64,000 nucleotides of DNA from Micrococcales bacterium 73-13 (GTDB taxonomy: Bacteria > Actinomycetota > Actinomycetes > Actinomycetales > Microbacteriaceae): contig MKVN01000029.1 of the NCBI GenBank assembly GCA_001898855.1, positions 1,451-65,450 of the forward strand. The letters are read 5' to 3'. Both the position numbers and the translations under genes were made by a program. The notes below the pieces were generated by a model. That model was given only the letters and a program-made list of their open reading frames with translations. It was not told the origin of the DNA and did no database searches. Positions 10,894 through 20,097 of this stretch are shown here, in pieces (within the stretch, counting starts at the first letter, position 1; each line of letters opens with the position of its first letter).

Positions 10894-12211
10894 CGGGCGC
10901 CTCCTTCCGCGAATTCAGGAGCGAGACGGCCATCGACACCGCGAGCACGACTAGCCAAGAGGGCCGGATCGACACGTAGCTGTAAACGGACACCAGGGCA
11001 TAGGCCGCCAGATAGCCGAACCAAACCGTTGTGGCGATGCTCAGCGTCCTGAACATGAGTCGTCGCGAGACTGTAAGCGCGACACCGAAGATTACCGAGG
11101 AGAGCACCAGACCCACCCAGCCAAAGTCGAGAAAGAAGCCCCCGAACAGAGTGGGCGGAAGGCCACCTAGAACGTCGGGGTCGCGGCCTAGCAGCTGGGT
11201 CACGAGGCGGTCGGATCGCTCGACGCTTGAGTTGAAGAAGTTCCCGATGTCGCCGAGCAGGATCTGGCCACCGAGCGGCTGTCCATTGGTCGCATCGATG
11301 GCGAGCGCGGCGACCCGGGGACCGGTCTGCAGGGCCAGGTCGGTCGATCCGCCCCAGCCTTCAAGGTTGCGCTCCGTCAAGAACGCCGTCGCAACATCGG
11401 CACCGCCGGATGCGAGCGTCCGTATCGAGCCGAATGCGCCAAGTGCAACGAGGCCGGCGGCGGCGACCACGAGGATCCAGACGAGCCTCGGCCTCCGGAG
11501 TTCGATGTACAGGATTGCTCCGGCGACCACGCCCATAAGCAGTAAGGAGCGACTGCCGGTCAGGAGCAGACAGAAGGTGGCCAAGAGTGCGAGCAGGAAC
11601 CAGCGTCGACGGATGGTGCCGCTGATCCACTTGATGAGAGTGACGATGATCGTTACCTGGAGCACGGGCAGTATCAATGGCCAGATGCGCCCGAGCGCGC
11701 CGTAGTTCCCGTTGATGCGAGCGCCATTGACATCGCCCGAGAGCAGCGGGATGTCACCCGTGACATAGTTCACGGCGCTGAGCAGCACTGCGAGCAAGCC
11801 GAGCGCGAACAGGAGGCTGTCTCCGGCGTCCCGAACGCTGTGACGACGCTCGGGACTCCGACTCGCTCCGAGCGACCCGAGCAGGAGCCCGAGCAGCAGG
11901 GCGAAGGTGCCGACCAGCAACACCATCCAAGTCGCGGCCGTCGGATTGACGTCAAAGACCGGGTACTGGCGAGGGACCATCCCGTAGACGTAGAGCAGAA
12001 CGACGGTAGCGAACACGATCGCCAAGCCGCCCGCAAAGCCTCGTGAGCTGTTCGAGTATCCCGCCAGGGCCGCCAGGGCGACCGCGAGCAGGAGTAGTGG
12101 TGGGGCGCCTGTCGGTGCCAGCATCGCCGCAACCGCCGCAGCGATCAGCGCCGACAGGCTCAGGACCGCGAAGGCTATCACCGAGAATGAACCACTCCTG
12201 GCAGGTATCAC
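10841..12211 (-). CDS. Wzy-like oligosaccharide repeat-unit polymerase
   Basis: A 456-residue polytopic protein with about eleven membrane helices and a large loop in the C-terminal half that carries the charged repeat-unit contact region (NRLEGWGGSTDLALQTGPRVA; SSVERSDRLVTQLLGRDPD). This is the layout of Wzy-type polymerases, which join lipid-linked repeat units at the outer face of the membrane. It lies between glycosyltransferases and shares 4-nt and longer overlaps with both neighbours. Sequence divergence in this family is high, so the call rests on topology and context. Confidence 0.8.
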   Translation of the reverse strand: MIPARSGSFSVIAFAVLSLSALIAAAVAAMLAPTGAPPLLLLAVALAALAGYSNSSRGFAGGLAIVFATVVLLYVYGMVPRQYPVFDVNPTAATWMVLLVGTFALLLGLLLGSLGASRSPERRHSVRDAGDSLLFALGLLAVLLSAVNYVTGDIPLLSGDVNGARINGNYGALGRIWPLILPVLQVTIIVTLIKWISGTIRRRWFLLALLATFCLLLTGSRSLLLMGVVAGAILYIELRRPRLVWILVVAAAGLVALGAFGSIRTLASGGADVATAFLTERNLEGWGGSTDLALQTGPRVAALAIDATNGQPLGGQILLGDIGNFFNSSVERSDRLVTQLLGRDPDVLGGLPPTLFGGFFLDFGWVGLVLSSVIFGVALTVSRRLMFRTLSIATTVWFGYLAAYALVSVYSYVSIRPSWLVVLAVSMAVSLLNSRKEAPGVTNPYGLEVPTFPRRG

Positions 12212-13371
12212 GACTCGCCGCCTAGGTAGATCCGCTCATAGACACCCGCCACACTCTCAATCCCCAGGGTGTCCACCTTCGAGAGGTATGCGCCGGGGCG
12301 GCCGGCCAGACCGTCGCGGAGCCGCGCTGCCAAAGTCGGCACGTCCCCCGGAGTTATGAGCTGGTCGAGGTTCTCATCAATCAGGTCGACGATACCGGGG
12401 ATCTTTGTGGCTACGACCTGGCAGCCCGCCACGAGTGCCTCAGCGAGTGCGTTCGGCATTCCCTCTGCGTAGCTCGGTAGTGCGAAGACATCCGCGGCGA
12501 AGTAGTAGTCCGGCAAGGTGTCGGCAGGCTGATGACCGAGCGTGCGGACAGCGAAGCCATCATCGATCAGCCCTTGGAGTTGGCTGGGGAGGTCGCCGTC
12601 GAGCTCCCGGTAGAAGCCGTCGAGCGGTCCGACGAGCCAGAGCTGAGCAGCGCGGTCGTCAAGCAGCCGCCAGGCTTCGAGCAGATCCACGATGCCCTTG
12701 TGCCGCACGAGATACCCGACGAACAGAACCATCCGAGTTCCGGAGCGCAGGCCAAGCTTCGCCCGAGCGTCGCGCCGTCTGGCAGGAGTGCGAGTGAATC
12801 TAGCCTCATCGACGCCATTGGGGATGAGGCGGACCTTCGCCTCGAGACCGGCCTCGATGGCGCGACGGCGCGATTGCTCGCTAAGTGTGACAACGACATG
12901 CGCGAGACGGAGCGACAGTCCGTACAGCCAGCCGAGCGGCAAGAGTCCGACCCGTCGGCTGTACACCGTCTGGGGGTCGTCCTCGCCATCGCGAGTCGTC
13001 TTGACGATGACCCGCGCCCTTACCAACCTCCCGGCGAGCACCGGTGGGATGGACCACCAGTAGGCGCCGTGTACGTGAACGGCCCTTGGTCTGGCGAAGA
13101 GGATATGCGCGAACGCGGCGGACCCAAGCGCGAGCGAGGAGAGACCGCGAGAGATCGCGCCGGCGGGCTGCCAGCCTCGGAGAATTCGGCGAACGCGGAC
13201 TCGACCATCACACGAACTACCGACCCCGGCCTGGTCCAGGGTGAGCGCCGTAACCAGCCAACCGCGGCCCGCCAATCTGCTCGCCAGCAGCGTGGCTTGG
13301 GCCCCTGCGCCGCCGTAGACGGGGGGCATCTGGGAGCAGACCATCACGACGGTCCGTTGGCGAGCCTTCAT
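12208..13371 (-). CDS. GT4-family glycosyltransferase
   Basis: A 387-residue GT-B glycosyltransferase. Its N-terminus MVCSQMPPVYGGAGAQATLL is the glycine-rich acceptor-side loop of GT4 enzymes; RMVLFVGYLVRHKGIVDLLEAW and PSYAEGMPNALAEALVAGCQVVAT give the donor-binding fold with its conserved E-x7-E pair. It presumably adds one sugar of the repeat unit at the cytoplasmic face. ATG at 13371 overlaps the stop of the preceding gene by 4 nt, and its own stop overlaps the polymerase start by 4 nt. Confidence 0.92.
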   Translation of the reverse strand: MKARQRTVVMVCSQMPPVYGGAGAQATLLASRLAGRGWLVTALTLDQAGVGSSCDGRVRVRRILRGWQPAGAISRGLSSLALGSAAFAHILFARPRAVHVHGAYWWSIPPVLAGRLVRARVIVKTTRDGEDDPQTVYSRRVGLLPLGWLYGLSLRLAHVVVTLSEQSRRRAIEAGLEAKVRLIPNGVDEARFTRTPARRRDARAKLGLRSGTRMVLFVGYLVRHKGIVDLLEAWRLLDDRAAQLWLVGPLDGFYRELDGDLPSQLQGLIDDGFAVRTLGHQPADTLPDYYFAADVFALPSYAEGMPNALAEALVAGCQVVATKIPGIVDLIDENLDQLITPGDVPTLAARLRDGLAGRPGAYLSKVDTLGIESVAGVYERIYLGGES

Positions 13372-14357
13372 GCTTCAAGCACCGTTGCCGCTAGACGCGG
13401 TGCGCTCCAGCGCTCGAACACCCGATCACGGGCGCCGATCCATGCCTCATCCACCACCCGACGGATTGCCACGTCGATCGCCCGAGCCCAGTCGGCCGGG
13501 GAGTGCCCGTCCACGACGCTGGCGATCAGGTCGAGGTCCTCCCCGAGCAGAGTCTGCACCGCAGGCAGCCGCGGAACGACCGGAATGACATCGTGCGCGA
13601 GGTACTCGAACACCTTGTAGAACGCCTTGCGTCGACTCCATTCGGAATCCACCTGGGGAGCCAGACCCACGAGTGCCGCTTCCAACTCTGAGTTCTCAGC
13701 TTCCGGCGACCAGACCATCTCCCGGACCCGACCGGCCGTCCTGTTCACAGCGGCTCCCACGACGGCCAGTGACATAGCGCGGTCGGTAAGCAGGTCAAGC
13801 GCCGGGTAGACCTCCGTCCGGACGCTCTCGTACGTCGAGGGGCTGCCAACCCAGACAAGCCCGGTGCGAGCGCCGCGGGACGCCGGCTTGGGCCCGACTC
13901 GGGGGGCTGGACCTGGAAACACCTCAACATCTTGCGCGCCGAGCGCGCGGAAGTCGTCGGCCAAGAGGTCGTTGGTCACGACGACGCGTTCACAAACCGG
14001 AAGCAGACGGCTAAGGCGGCGCGACGTTCGCCTCGCTTCATCCGGCCGCTGGGACGGGTATCCCAAGTGAATCGCGTCATCACACTCGAATACGATGCGC
14101 GTGCCGCGGCGACGAAGGGCGGTGACGAACCATCCAGGCGGTGCCACTTTTTGCAGGAGGACGACATCCGGGGCTTCCACGAGGACTCGCGAGAGGAGGC
14201 TCGCCGGCCAGAGACGGTGACCGTGCGCGATGAGGCGCGATGTGCGCCAGCCCGCATTCGACGCGACTCGAAGCACCGACGCCACACGGATCCGCGAGCT
14301 CGCTACCGAGTCGTCGCCGACCGTCAACGCGACAATCGACCTCCTAGAGTCGGCCAT
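13368..14357 (-). CDS. Glycosyltransferase-like protein of the polysaccharide operon
   Basis: A 329-residue protein with GT-B features but a divergent sequence: ASSRIRVASVLR at the N-terminus, FECDDAIHLGYPS in the middle (a common acidic motif of GT4-like proteins that modify capsules) and a C-terminal KVFEYLAHDVIPVVPRLPAV block equivalent to the nucleotide-sugar pocket. The usual second glutamate motif is weak, so donor use is uncertain. It overlaps both neighbours (14 nt and 4 nt) in the operon. A role as the most divergent sugar transferase of the repeat unit is inferred. Confidence 0.8.
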   Translation of the reverse strand: MADSRRSIVALTVGDDSVASSRIRVASVLRVASNAGWRTSRLIAHGHRLWPASLLSRVLVEAPDVVLLQKVAPPGWFVTALRRRGTRIVFECDDAIHLGYPSQRPDEARRTSRRLSRLLPVCERVVVTNDLLADDFRALGAQDVEVFPGPAPRVGPKPASRGARTGLVWVGSPSTYESVRTEVYPALDLLTDRAMSLAVVGAAVNRTAGRVREMVWSPEAENSELEAALVGLAPQVDSEWSRRKAFYKVFEYLAHDVIPVVPRLPAVQTLLGEDLDLIASVVDGHSPADWARAIDVAIRRVVDEAWIGARDRVFERWSAPRLAATVLEA

Positions 14358-15879
14358 TCAGCGTCTCCCGGATCTGGGTGCGCGTGGACGGGCTCAGGAG
14401 CAGCACGCCAGAACTCAGCAGCACAATCAACGTTCCGCCAATGACTGACGGCCAGAATTCGTAGGAAAGGCCGAGCGCGACCAAGATCGCATAGATCAAG
14501 ATCGAGATTCCGACGAGCGTGGCGCACTTCCAGAGCAACCCTGCGTGAGTCCGGATCGCGCGCCGGAACTCATTCCAGACGGCGGTCCGCCGAGAGATCC
14601 AGAGGATAACGCTCAGGCTCGATATCGCGCCGATGCTGCTCGCGCTCGCGACAGCGAGACCCGGAATCCAGATCGCCAGCAGAAAGGTGGCCCCAATCGT
14701 CGCGACGAGCCCTGCGCAGGAGGCGAGAAGCAGGCGAGCGTAGTGGCCGTGCGTGTAGATGTGGGCGGTGAACACGCCTGCGATCGAATTCGCGGCGACC
14801 CAGGGAAGCTGCAGGAGGAGGACATCGGTCACGTAGCGACTATCGGCGGCACTGAACTCGCCCCGCTCAAAGAGGATTACCACGGCAGGGAATGCCAGCG
14901 GCACTGCGACAGCGACGACCACCGAAGTCAGGAGGGTCGTGGCCGCGGTCGTCTTGCCAAGCAGTTGAGCCGCTTCCATCCATCTCTTGCCCGAAACGTG
15001 GCGGGCGAGGGCGGCCGTCGCGGTCACGGCGAGCCCGAAGGCGCTGAAGAGCAGGAGACCTTGCGCTGTCTTCTGTCCGAAACCGAGGGCTGCTGTTGCG
15101 CCGGCCGCGACGGCCAGGCTTAGGACCCGCTCCAGCAGCGGCTGCAACTTCGAAACCAAGGTGAATCCCACGACGCCGATGAAGAGCCGAGAACCGATGG
15201 GTCGGCCCTCCGCCCAACGAACTGCGCCGCGTGACCCGACGGCCGTCGCCATCCACTGCGCGGCGTACCCCGCGCTCACCGCCACTCCGAGGAGGAGGGG
15301 GCCGAGCCCTGCAAAGCCGAGCAAGGTGATCGCGAGCAGCGCGATCCCGTTCGACACAGGGCCGATCCCGGCAACGAAATAGCGTCGACCGATGTATGCC
15401 CTGGCCTGCGGCAGCCCGGTGGCTCCCGCGAACAACTGCGACGGGGCGGAAACGAGCAGGAGAATCTGGAGATCTCCGCTGGTCAGGGCGAATGCAGCGA
15501 CGACCTGCAGGACCGCTGCCAAAGCGCCGAGAAGGAGCGGGAGGCGCGTGCGAGCGATTGCCTCGCCATGAATGCCAGCGATCTGAAGCCGCGGGACGAG
15601 GAGGGAGGTCACGAGGGTGAACTGGACCACAGTCCCGAAAGTGACAACGGCCCAGGCGGCCTGGAAGTCGTCTGCGAGGGGGCCAAGGCCGAGTTTGCCG
15701 GCGATCAGGGCCTGAAAAGCGAAGCCGACGACCACATTCGCCAGTGAGAGGCTCGTGGTGATCCCGCCGGCAGCAACTGCGGAACCTCCCGTGGTGGTGG
15801 CTGGCCCACCCGCGCGATCTAGAGTCGCGTCGTCCGACGAGGTCGTCTCCTCAGGATCGGTCACGGCGCCGCTCGGCAA
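14344..15879 (-). CDS. MurJ/Wzx-like lipid-linked oligosaccharide flippase
   Basis: About 511 residues with some thirteen to fourteen membrane helices in the MOP exporter fold. The sequence resembles MviN/MurJ more than classical Wzx (KLGLGPLADDFQAAWAVVTFG, GFGQKTAQGLLLFSAFGLAVTATAALARH, VILFERGEFSAADSRYV). In this operon it most likely flips the undecaprenyl-linked repeat unit to the outer face. The start is TTG at 15879, with GAGGGAG about 10 nt upstream, or GTG at 15864; both overlap the epimerase stop. Confidence 0.85.
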   Translation of the reverse strand: MPSGAVTDPEETTSSDDATLDRAGGPATTTGGSAVAAGGITTSLSLANVVVGFAFQALIAGKLGLGPLADDFQAAWAVVTFGTVVQFTLVTSLLVPRLQIAGIHGEAIARTRLPLLLGALAAVLQVVAAFALTSGDLQILLLVSAPSQLFAGATGLPQARAYIGRRYFVAGIGPVSNGIALLAITLLGFAGLGPLLLGVAVSAGYAAQWMATAVGSRGAVRWAEGRPIGSRLFIGVVGFTLVSKLQPLLERVLSLAVAAGATAALGFGQKTAQGLLLFSAFGLAVTATAALARHVSGKRWMEAAQLLGKTTAATTLLTSVVVAVAVPLAFPAVVILFERGEFSAADSRYVTDVLLLQLPWVAANSIAGVFTAHIYTHGHYARLLLASCAGLVATIGATFLLAIWIPGLAVASASSIGAISSLSVILWISRRTAVWNEFRRAIRTHAGLLWKCATLVGISILIYAILVALGLSYEFWPSVIGGTLIVLLSSGVLLLSPSTRTQIRETLNGRL

Positions 15880-16804
15880 AGTAGGCGTACTCCCTCGAGA
15901 GTCCCTCCGCGATTGAGACCGTCGGGCGCCAGCCGAGCGAGGCCTTGGCTCGCTCGTTTGAGCCGCCGGTTCGTTGTGCGTCGCCGACTACTCGGGGTTC
16001 GAAGCGGACGGGCACAGGGGCCCCATGGATCTCCTCGAGGAGCCTGATCGTGTCCCGCACGGTGACGCTGCTGCCGCCGGATATGTTCATGACCTCACCG
16101 GGAGACAGTGAAGCGGAGGCGGCGAGAAGATTCGCCTGGACGACGTCATCGACATAGGTAAAATCGCGGACTTGCTTCCCGTCCCCGTAGACGGTGATCG
16201 GTTGCTGGTTCAGAGCGGCATCGATGAACCGCGAGAAGGCCATGTCGGGTCGCTGCCGCGGCCCGTAGACAGTGAAGTACCTCAGCGAGACCGTCTGGAT
16301 TCCGAACTGCAGCCCGTAGAGAGTAACCAAATGCTCCGCGGCCAGCTTGGAGACGCCGTAGGGGCTTACCGGACGGGGGAGATCGTTCTCTCGCGTCGGA
16401 TACTGAGGTGCATCTCCGTATACCGACGAGGACGATGCGTAGACGACACGCGGGGGAGAAGCTTGCGCCCTGACGGCTTCGAGCAAGGTCTGGGTGGCCA
16501 GGACGTTTCGCTCCGTGTAGCGCTCGAAGTCATTGCCCCACGAAGCGCGAACGCCCGGCTGGCCGGCGAGATGAAAGACGACGTCGATCCCCTCGAGCAG
16601 AGGTTTCAGGTCGAGACGCAGAAGGTCTTCGGCAAGGAAGAGCAAACCCCTTGCCTGCATATCGGTCGCATTACGCCGCTTGAGGGCCCGATCGTAATAG
16701 TCGGTCAGCGAGTCGACCCCAACGACGCTGGCGCCTTCCTCGAGGAGCCGCCGGGCAAGCGTGCTCCCTATGAAACCGGCCACACCTGTGACCAGTGCGC
16801 GCAT
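15851..16804 (-). CDS. NAD-dependent sugar epimerase (UDP-glucose/glucuronate 4-epimerase type)
   Basis: A 317-residue extended short-chain dehydrogenase. TGVAGFIGS near the N-terminus binds NAD; the catalytic triad appears as SSSVYGD and YGVSKLAAE (Tyr-x3-Lys); SLRYFTVYGPRQRPDMAFSRF is the substrate-side block typical of UDP-glucuronate or UDP-glucose 4-epimerases. It supplies a nucleotide sugar to the locus. The frame is open 57 nt further upstream, but MRALVTGVAGFIGS from ATG 16804 is the natural start, with GAGGGAG just before it. It is the first gene of the minus-strand operon and faces the Wzz/kinase gene across 135 bases. Confidence 0.92.
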   Translation of the reverse strand: MRALVTGVAGFIGSTLARRLLEEGASVVGVDSLTDYYDRALKRRNATDMQARGLLFLAEDLLRLDLKPLLEGIDVVFHLAGQPGVRASWGNDFERYTERNVLATQTLLEAVRAQASPPRVVYASSSSVYGDAPQYPTRENDLPRPVSPYGVSKLAAEHLVTLYGLQFGIQTVSLRYFTVYGPRQRPDMAFSRFIDAALNQQPITVYGDGKQVRDFTYVDDVVQANLLAASASLSPGEVMNISGGSSVTVRDTIRLLEEIHGAPVPVRFEPRVVGDAQRTGGSNERAKASLGWRPTVSIAEGLSREYAYFAERRRDRS

Positions 16805-16939
16805 TGGCTCCCTCTCGCTCCTCGACCGAATGCAAGCCCAGCGTACGGTGCGCAGAAGCATGCGGTCTTTCGGGCGCGGGGAATCGATGGCTTGGTATGG
16901 GATGCTGTAGCCGGCCGAAGCAAAGGAGTTGCTGGGGAG

Positions 16940-18448
16940 ATGGAACTGCGGGACTATCTTCGCGTCCTCCGCAAGCGGTGGTTTCTGGTGCTCGGAGCTG
17001 CATTGCTTGGCGTTGGTATCGCCGCAGTGACGTCCCTTCTAATCACGCCGAAGTACCAAGCTTCGACACTGTCGTTCGTCTCGGTTCAGAACGGCGGGAC
17101 TGTCCAAGAGTTCGCGCAGGGCACGACTTACGCGCAGAACATCATCAAGTCGTTCACCGACGCCATCACGTCACCGAGGGTGCTCGACGCGGTGGTGAAC
17201 GATCCTGACCTGCATCTCGACGAGACAGCCTCACAACTCGCGCTCGATGTGTCCGCCTCGGCCACCTTGAATACCGTGAACATGCAGATCAGCGTCACTC
17301 GGACCGACCCCGTCGAGGCGGCGAATATTGCGAACGCTATCACCGCGTCATTCCGCGAGCAGGCATCGATCCTCACCGAGCCTTCGACTGGCGAGGCGTC
17401 GCCGGTAGTTGTGACAATCCTCACCCCAGCAGAGGTGCCGCAGGAGCCCATCTCCCCCAACACGCGGCTGTACCTGAGCTTGGGGCTGCTGATTGGCCTG
17501 ATCGTCGGCCTCGCCGTCGCCATCCTCATCGAAGTCCTCGACACCCGGATCCGCGGCGAGGCCAACGTCCGACAGATCACCGACGCCCCGATCCTCGGCG
17601 GCATCGCGTTCGACAAGCTCGCGCCGAAGCGGCCGCTCATCGTCCAGTCGGAGCCGAACAGCCCGCGCGCCGAGGCGTTCCGGAGCCTGCGGACGAATCT
17701 GCAGTTCCTCGACGTCGAGGGCGGACCGCGCAGCTTCGTCGTGACGTCGTCCGTCCCGTCGGAGGGCAAGTCGACGACATCGGCGAATCTCGCGATCGTC
17801 ATGGCGCAGTCCGGTGCGCGAGTCCTGCTCATCGACGGGGATCTGCGCAGCCCGAGCGTCGCCGATCTCTTCGGCATCGAGGGCGGGGTCGGGCTCACCG
17901 ATGTACTCATCGGGCGGGCGCGGCTCTCGGACGTCACGCAGGCCTGGGGCCTGCGGAACCTGTCGCTGCTACCGGCCGGCGCGATGCCGCCGAATCCGAG
18001 CGAGCTGCTCGGCTCGCAGGCGATGGTGAACCTGCTTCGCCACGTCGAGAAGGAGTACGACGTCGTGCTCATTGACGGGCCGCCGCTGCTGCCGGTGACC
18101 GACTCGGCGCTGCTGTCGAAGCAGGTCCGTGGGGCGCTCCTCATCGTCGCCGCAGGCCGGACGCACCGGGGCCAGGTGCACGGCTCCGTCGAGGCGCTGC
18201 AGAACGTCGGGGCGCACGTCGCCGGCGTGGTGCTCACGATGCTGCCGACCCGGGGTCCCGACGCGTACGGGTATGGCCGCTACGGCTACGGCGCCTACGG
18301 CTACGGCTACGGCTACGGCCGGACGGCGCAGGCCGGCTTCAGCCAGATCATCTCGCCCGCCGAGTCGCCGGGTCGCCGGCAGAGCTCGGCGGTGCCGCCT
18401 TCGGGGCCGGCGCGCACCACGGCGCAGGCCCGCCAGGAGTCCGTCTGA
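16940..18448 (+). CDS. Wzz-type chain-length regulator fused to a BY-kinase
   Basis: A 502-residue bacterial tyrosine kinase that controls polysaccharide chain length and export. The N-terminal Wzz domain starts MELRDYLRVLRKRWFLVLG with one membrane helix (about 17-37); a second helix is near 177-200. The cytoplasmic kinase has Walker A SVPSEGKSTT (Lys277), Walker A' LLIDGDLRSPS and Walker B VLIDGPPLL. Eight tyrosines occur as Tyr-Gly repeats at residues 443-459, followed by about 43 more residues, so the cluster is not at the very end as in most BY-kinases. ATG at 16940 was chosen because the open frame upstream is antisense to the epimerase. The partner phosphatase is next. Confidence 0.95.
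   Translation: MELRDYLRVLRKRWFLVLGAALLGVGIAAVTSLLITPKYQASTLSFVSVQNGGTVQEFAQGTTYAQNIIKSFTDAITSPRVLDAVVNDPDLHLDETASQLALDVSASATLNTVNMQISVTRTDPVEAANIANAITASFREQASILTEPSTGEASPVVVTILTPAEVPQEPISPNTRLYLSLGLLIGLIVGLAVAILIEVLDTRIRGEANVRQITDAPILGGIAFDKLAPKRPLIVQSEPNSPRAEAFRSLRTNLQFLDVEGGPRSFVVTSSVPSEGKSTTSANLAIVMAQSGARVLLIDGDLRSPSVADLFGIEGGVGLTDVLIGRARLSDVTQAWGLRNLSLLPAGAMPPNPSELLGSQAMVNLLRHVEKEYDVVLIDGPPLLPVTDSALLSKQVRGALLIVAAGRTHRGQVHGSVEALQNVGAHVAGVVLTMLPTRGPDAYGYGRYGYGAYGYGYGYGRTAQAGFSQIISPAESPGRRQSSAVPPSGPARTTAQARQESV
18266..18319 (+). repeat. Tyr-Gly codon repeat (TACGGC units) in the BY-kinase tail
   Basis: Hexamer units TACGGC, with one TATGGC and two spacer codons, encode the alternating Tyr-Gly cluster that is the expected autophosphorylation site. 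The tandem array could change length by slippage, altering the number of tyrosines (eight here). Confidence 0.9.
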
Positions 18449-18502
18449 CCCCGACCACCGACCGGCTGAACCCTGAGCCGCCCGCCCCGACCAGGACCTG
18501 AC

Positions 18503-19135
18503 GTGAGCGCTGACACTCCGGCCGAGCCGTTCCGGATCCTCGTCGTGTGCACCGGGAACATCTGCCGGTCGCCGGTCGCCGAAGCGCTGCTGCGGTCCGC
18601 GCTCGGGCGCGTCGCGGCCGCCAGCGGTGACTCCGGCTGGCTCGCCATCGAGGTCTCGAGCGGCGGGACGATGGCGATGGTCGGCCGTCCGATCGAGCCG
18701 GCGATGGCGGCGGCGCTCGGCGCCACCGAGCTCGAGGCGTCCGGCCACGTCGCGAGCCAGGTCGACCGCGACCGAATCGCGGGCGCGGATCTCGTGCTCG
18801 GGCTCGCGCGCGAGCACCGCCGCGACCTCGTCGCCATGCTGCCGAGCGCGAGCCGCCGGATCTTCACGCTCGGCGAGTTCGCCCGCCTGCTCGAGGATGC
18901 GGCCGACGCCGGGACGATCGAGCTCGCCGACGGTGCGACCTCGGTCATCGCGGCCGCGGCCGACGCGGCCGCGATGCGGCGGGGCTTCGCGATCGCGCCG
19001 GACGACCCGACCGTCGACGACGTCATCGACCCGTACGGGCGCTCCCCGGACGTGTACGCGTCCTCGGCGAGCACGATCCAGGAGCTCGTCCACCGCATCG
19101 AGCGGGTGCTGCTGACGCAGGTGGTGGCGGCATGA
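18503..19135 (+). CDS. Low-molecular-weight protein-tyrosine phosphatase
   Basis: A 210-residue Wzb-type phosphatase. The P-loop is CTGNICRS with nucleophile Cys16 and Arg22; the general acid is in VIDPYGRSPDVY near residue 175. It is expected to dephosphorylate the neighbouring BY-kinase tail and so tune polysaccharide assembly. It is longer than classical enzymes (about 150 residues) because of an insert around residues 115-165. GTG start at 18503; its stop overlaps the next gene by 4 nt (ATGA). Confidence 0.93.
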   Translation: MSADTPAEPFRILVVCTGNICRSPVAEALLRSALGRVAAASGDSGWLAIEVSSGGTMAMVGRPIEPAMAAALGATELEASGHVASQVDRDRIAGADLVLGLAREHRRDLVAMLPSASRRIFTLGEFARLLEDAADAGTIELADGATSVIAAAADAAAMRRGFAIAPDDPTVDDVIDPYGRSPDVYASSASTIQELVHRIERVLLTQVVAA

Positions 19136-20097
19136 CGCGGCGGCGCGCCCAGTCGGACGGGCGCAGGACCTGGTGGATCGTCGGCATCACCGCGTTCGTG
19201 CTCGTCGACATCGGGCTCGTGTGGTGGGCCGTCGGCGGCGTCGGTCGCGGCGTCGACACGTCCGCCGAGGCCCTGCCGCTCAGCTCCTTCGCGCCGGCAC
19301 CGACCCCGCGTCCCGCATCGGCCCGCGCGACGCCGACGCCGACCCCCACACCTGACCCGATCGTGCTCGCGGCGATGGCTCGCCGGATCGTCCCGATCGA
19401 CGCGACCCGGGCATGGCGGACGGCGAGCGTCGGCTGTCCCGGCGGCGCGTCGATCGAGTGGAGCGAGGACGCCGGCGCGAGCTGGACCGCCTGGTCGGCC
19501 GGCGACGATGTCGCCGGTGTCGGCGACATCGTCGCGTTCGGCGACGGGAACACGGTCGGCATCATCGCCGCGCTCGCCGGCGACTGCCGCCAGGAGTATC
19601 GGATGAGCTTCACCGGCGGCGAGTTCTGGGCGGCCTACCCCGGCGAGCAGCCGGACACGCCGATCATCGAGCCGACGGCGGGCACGGCGCTGGTCGTCGC
19701 GGCCGGCGCGGTCGCGTCGCCGTGCGGGCCGATCTCCGAGTACGCCGTGGGCAGCGGCGTCGCCGTGCTCTGCACCTCGACCGCACTCGCGATCGCGGCG
19801 GCGGACCTGAGCGGCTGGACCACGGCCCGCCCGGACGGCGCCGCCGTCGCCGTGACGAATCTCGGCGACGGCTACCTCGTCGCCTCCCGCCGGGCAGCCG
19901 GCTGCGTCGACGGCCTCCGGTTCGCGACGGTCGACGCCGCCGGCGCCGTGAGCGAGGGGCCGTGCCTCGCCGCCGCGGGGGACGAGGCGACCTCGGTCGA
20001 GCTCGGCACCGCACCCGACGGGTCGGTCTGGATGTGGCTCGGCGACCGAGTCGCCGTCTCCGGCGACGGCGGCGCGAGCTGGGCAGGACTCGGATGA
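19132..20097 (+). CDS. Hypothetical membrane-anchored extracytoplasmic protein
   Basis: A 321-residue protein of unknown function. One N-terminal membrane helix (about residues 14-36) is preceded by arginines, giving an N-in, C-out anchor; a Pro/Thr/Ala-rich linker (about 50-75) leads to an extracellular domain with short repeats such as WSEDAGASWTAWS and SGDGGASWAGLG, which look like BNR/Asp-box (sialidase-type beta-propeller) strands. Translational coupling to the phosphatase and to the DUF4012 gene (4-nt overlaps on both sides) places it in the envelope polysaccharide pathway. No catalytic residues can be named. Confidence 0.75.
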   Translation: MTRRRAQSDGRRTWWIVGITAFVLVDIGLVWWAVGGVGRGVDTSAEALPLSSFAPAPTPRPASARATPTPTPTPDPIVLAAMARRIVPIDATRAWRTASVGCPGGASIEWSEDAGASWTAWSAGDDVAGVGDIVAFGDGNTVGIIAALAGDCRQEYRMSFTGGEFWAAYPGEQPDTPIIEPTAGTALVVAAGAVASPCGPISEYAVGSGVAVLCTSTALAIAAADLSGWTTARPDGAAVAVTNLGDGYLVASRRAAGCVDGLRFATVDAAGAVSEGPCLAAAGDEATSVELGTAPDGSVWMWLGDRVAVSGDGGASWAGLG

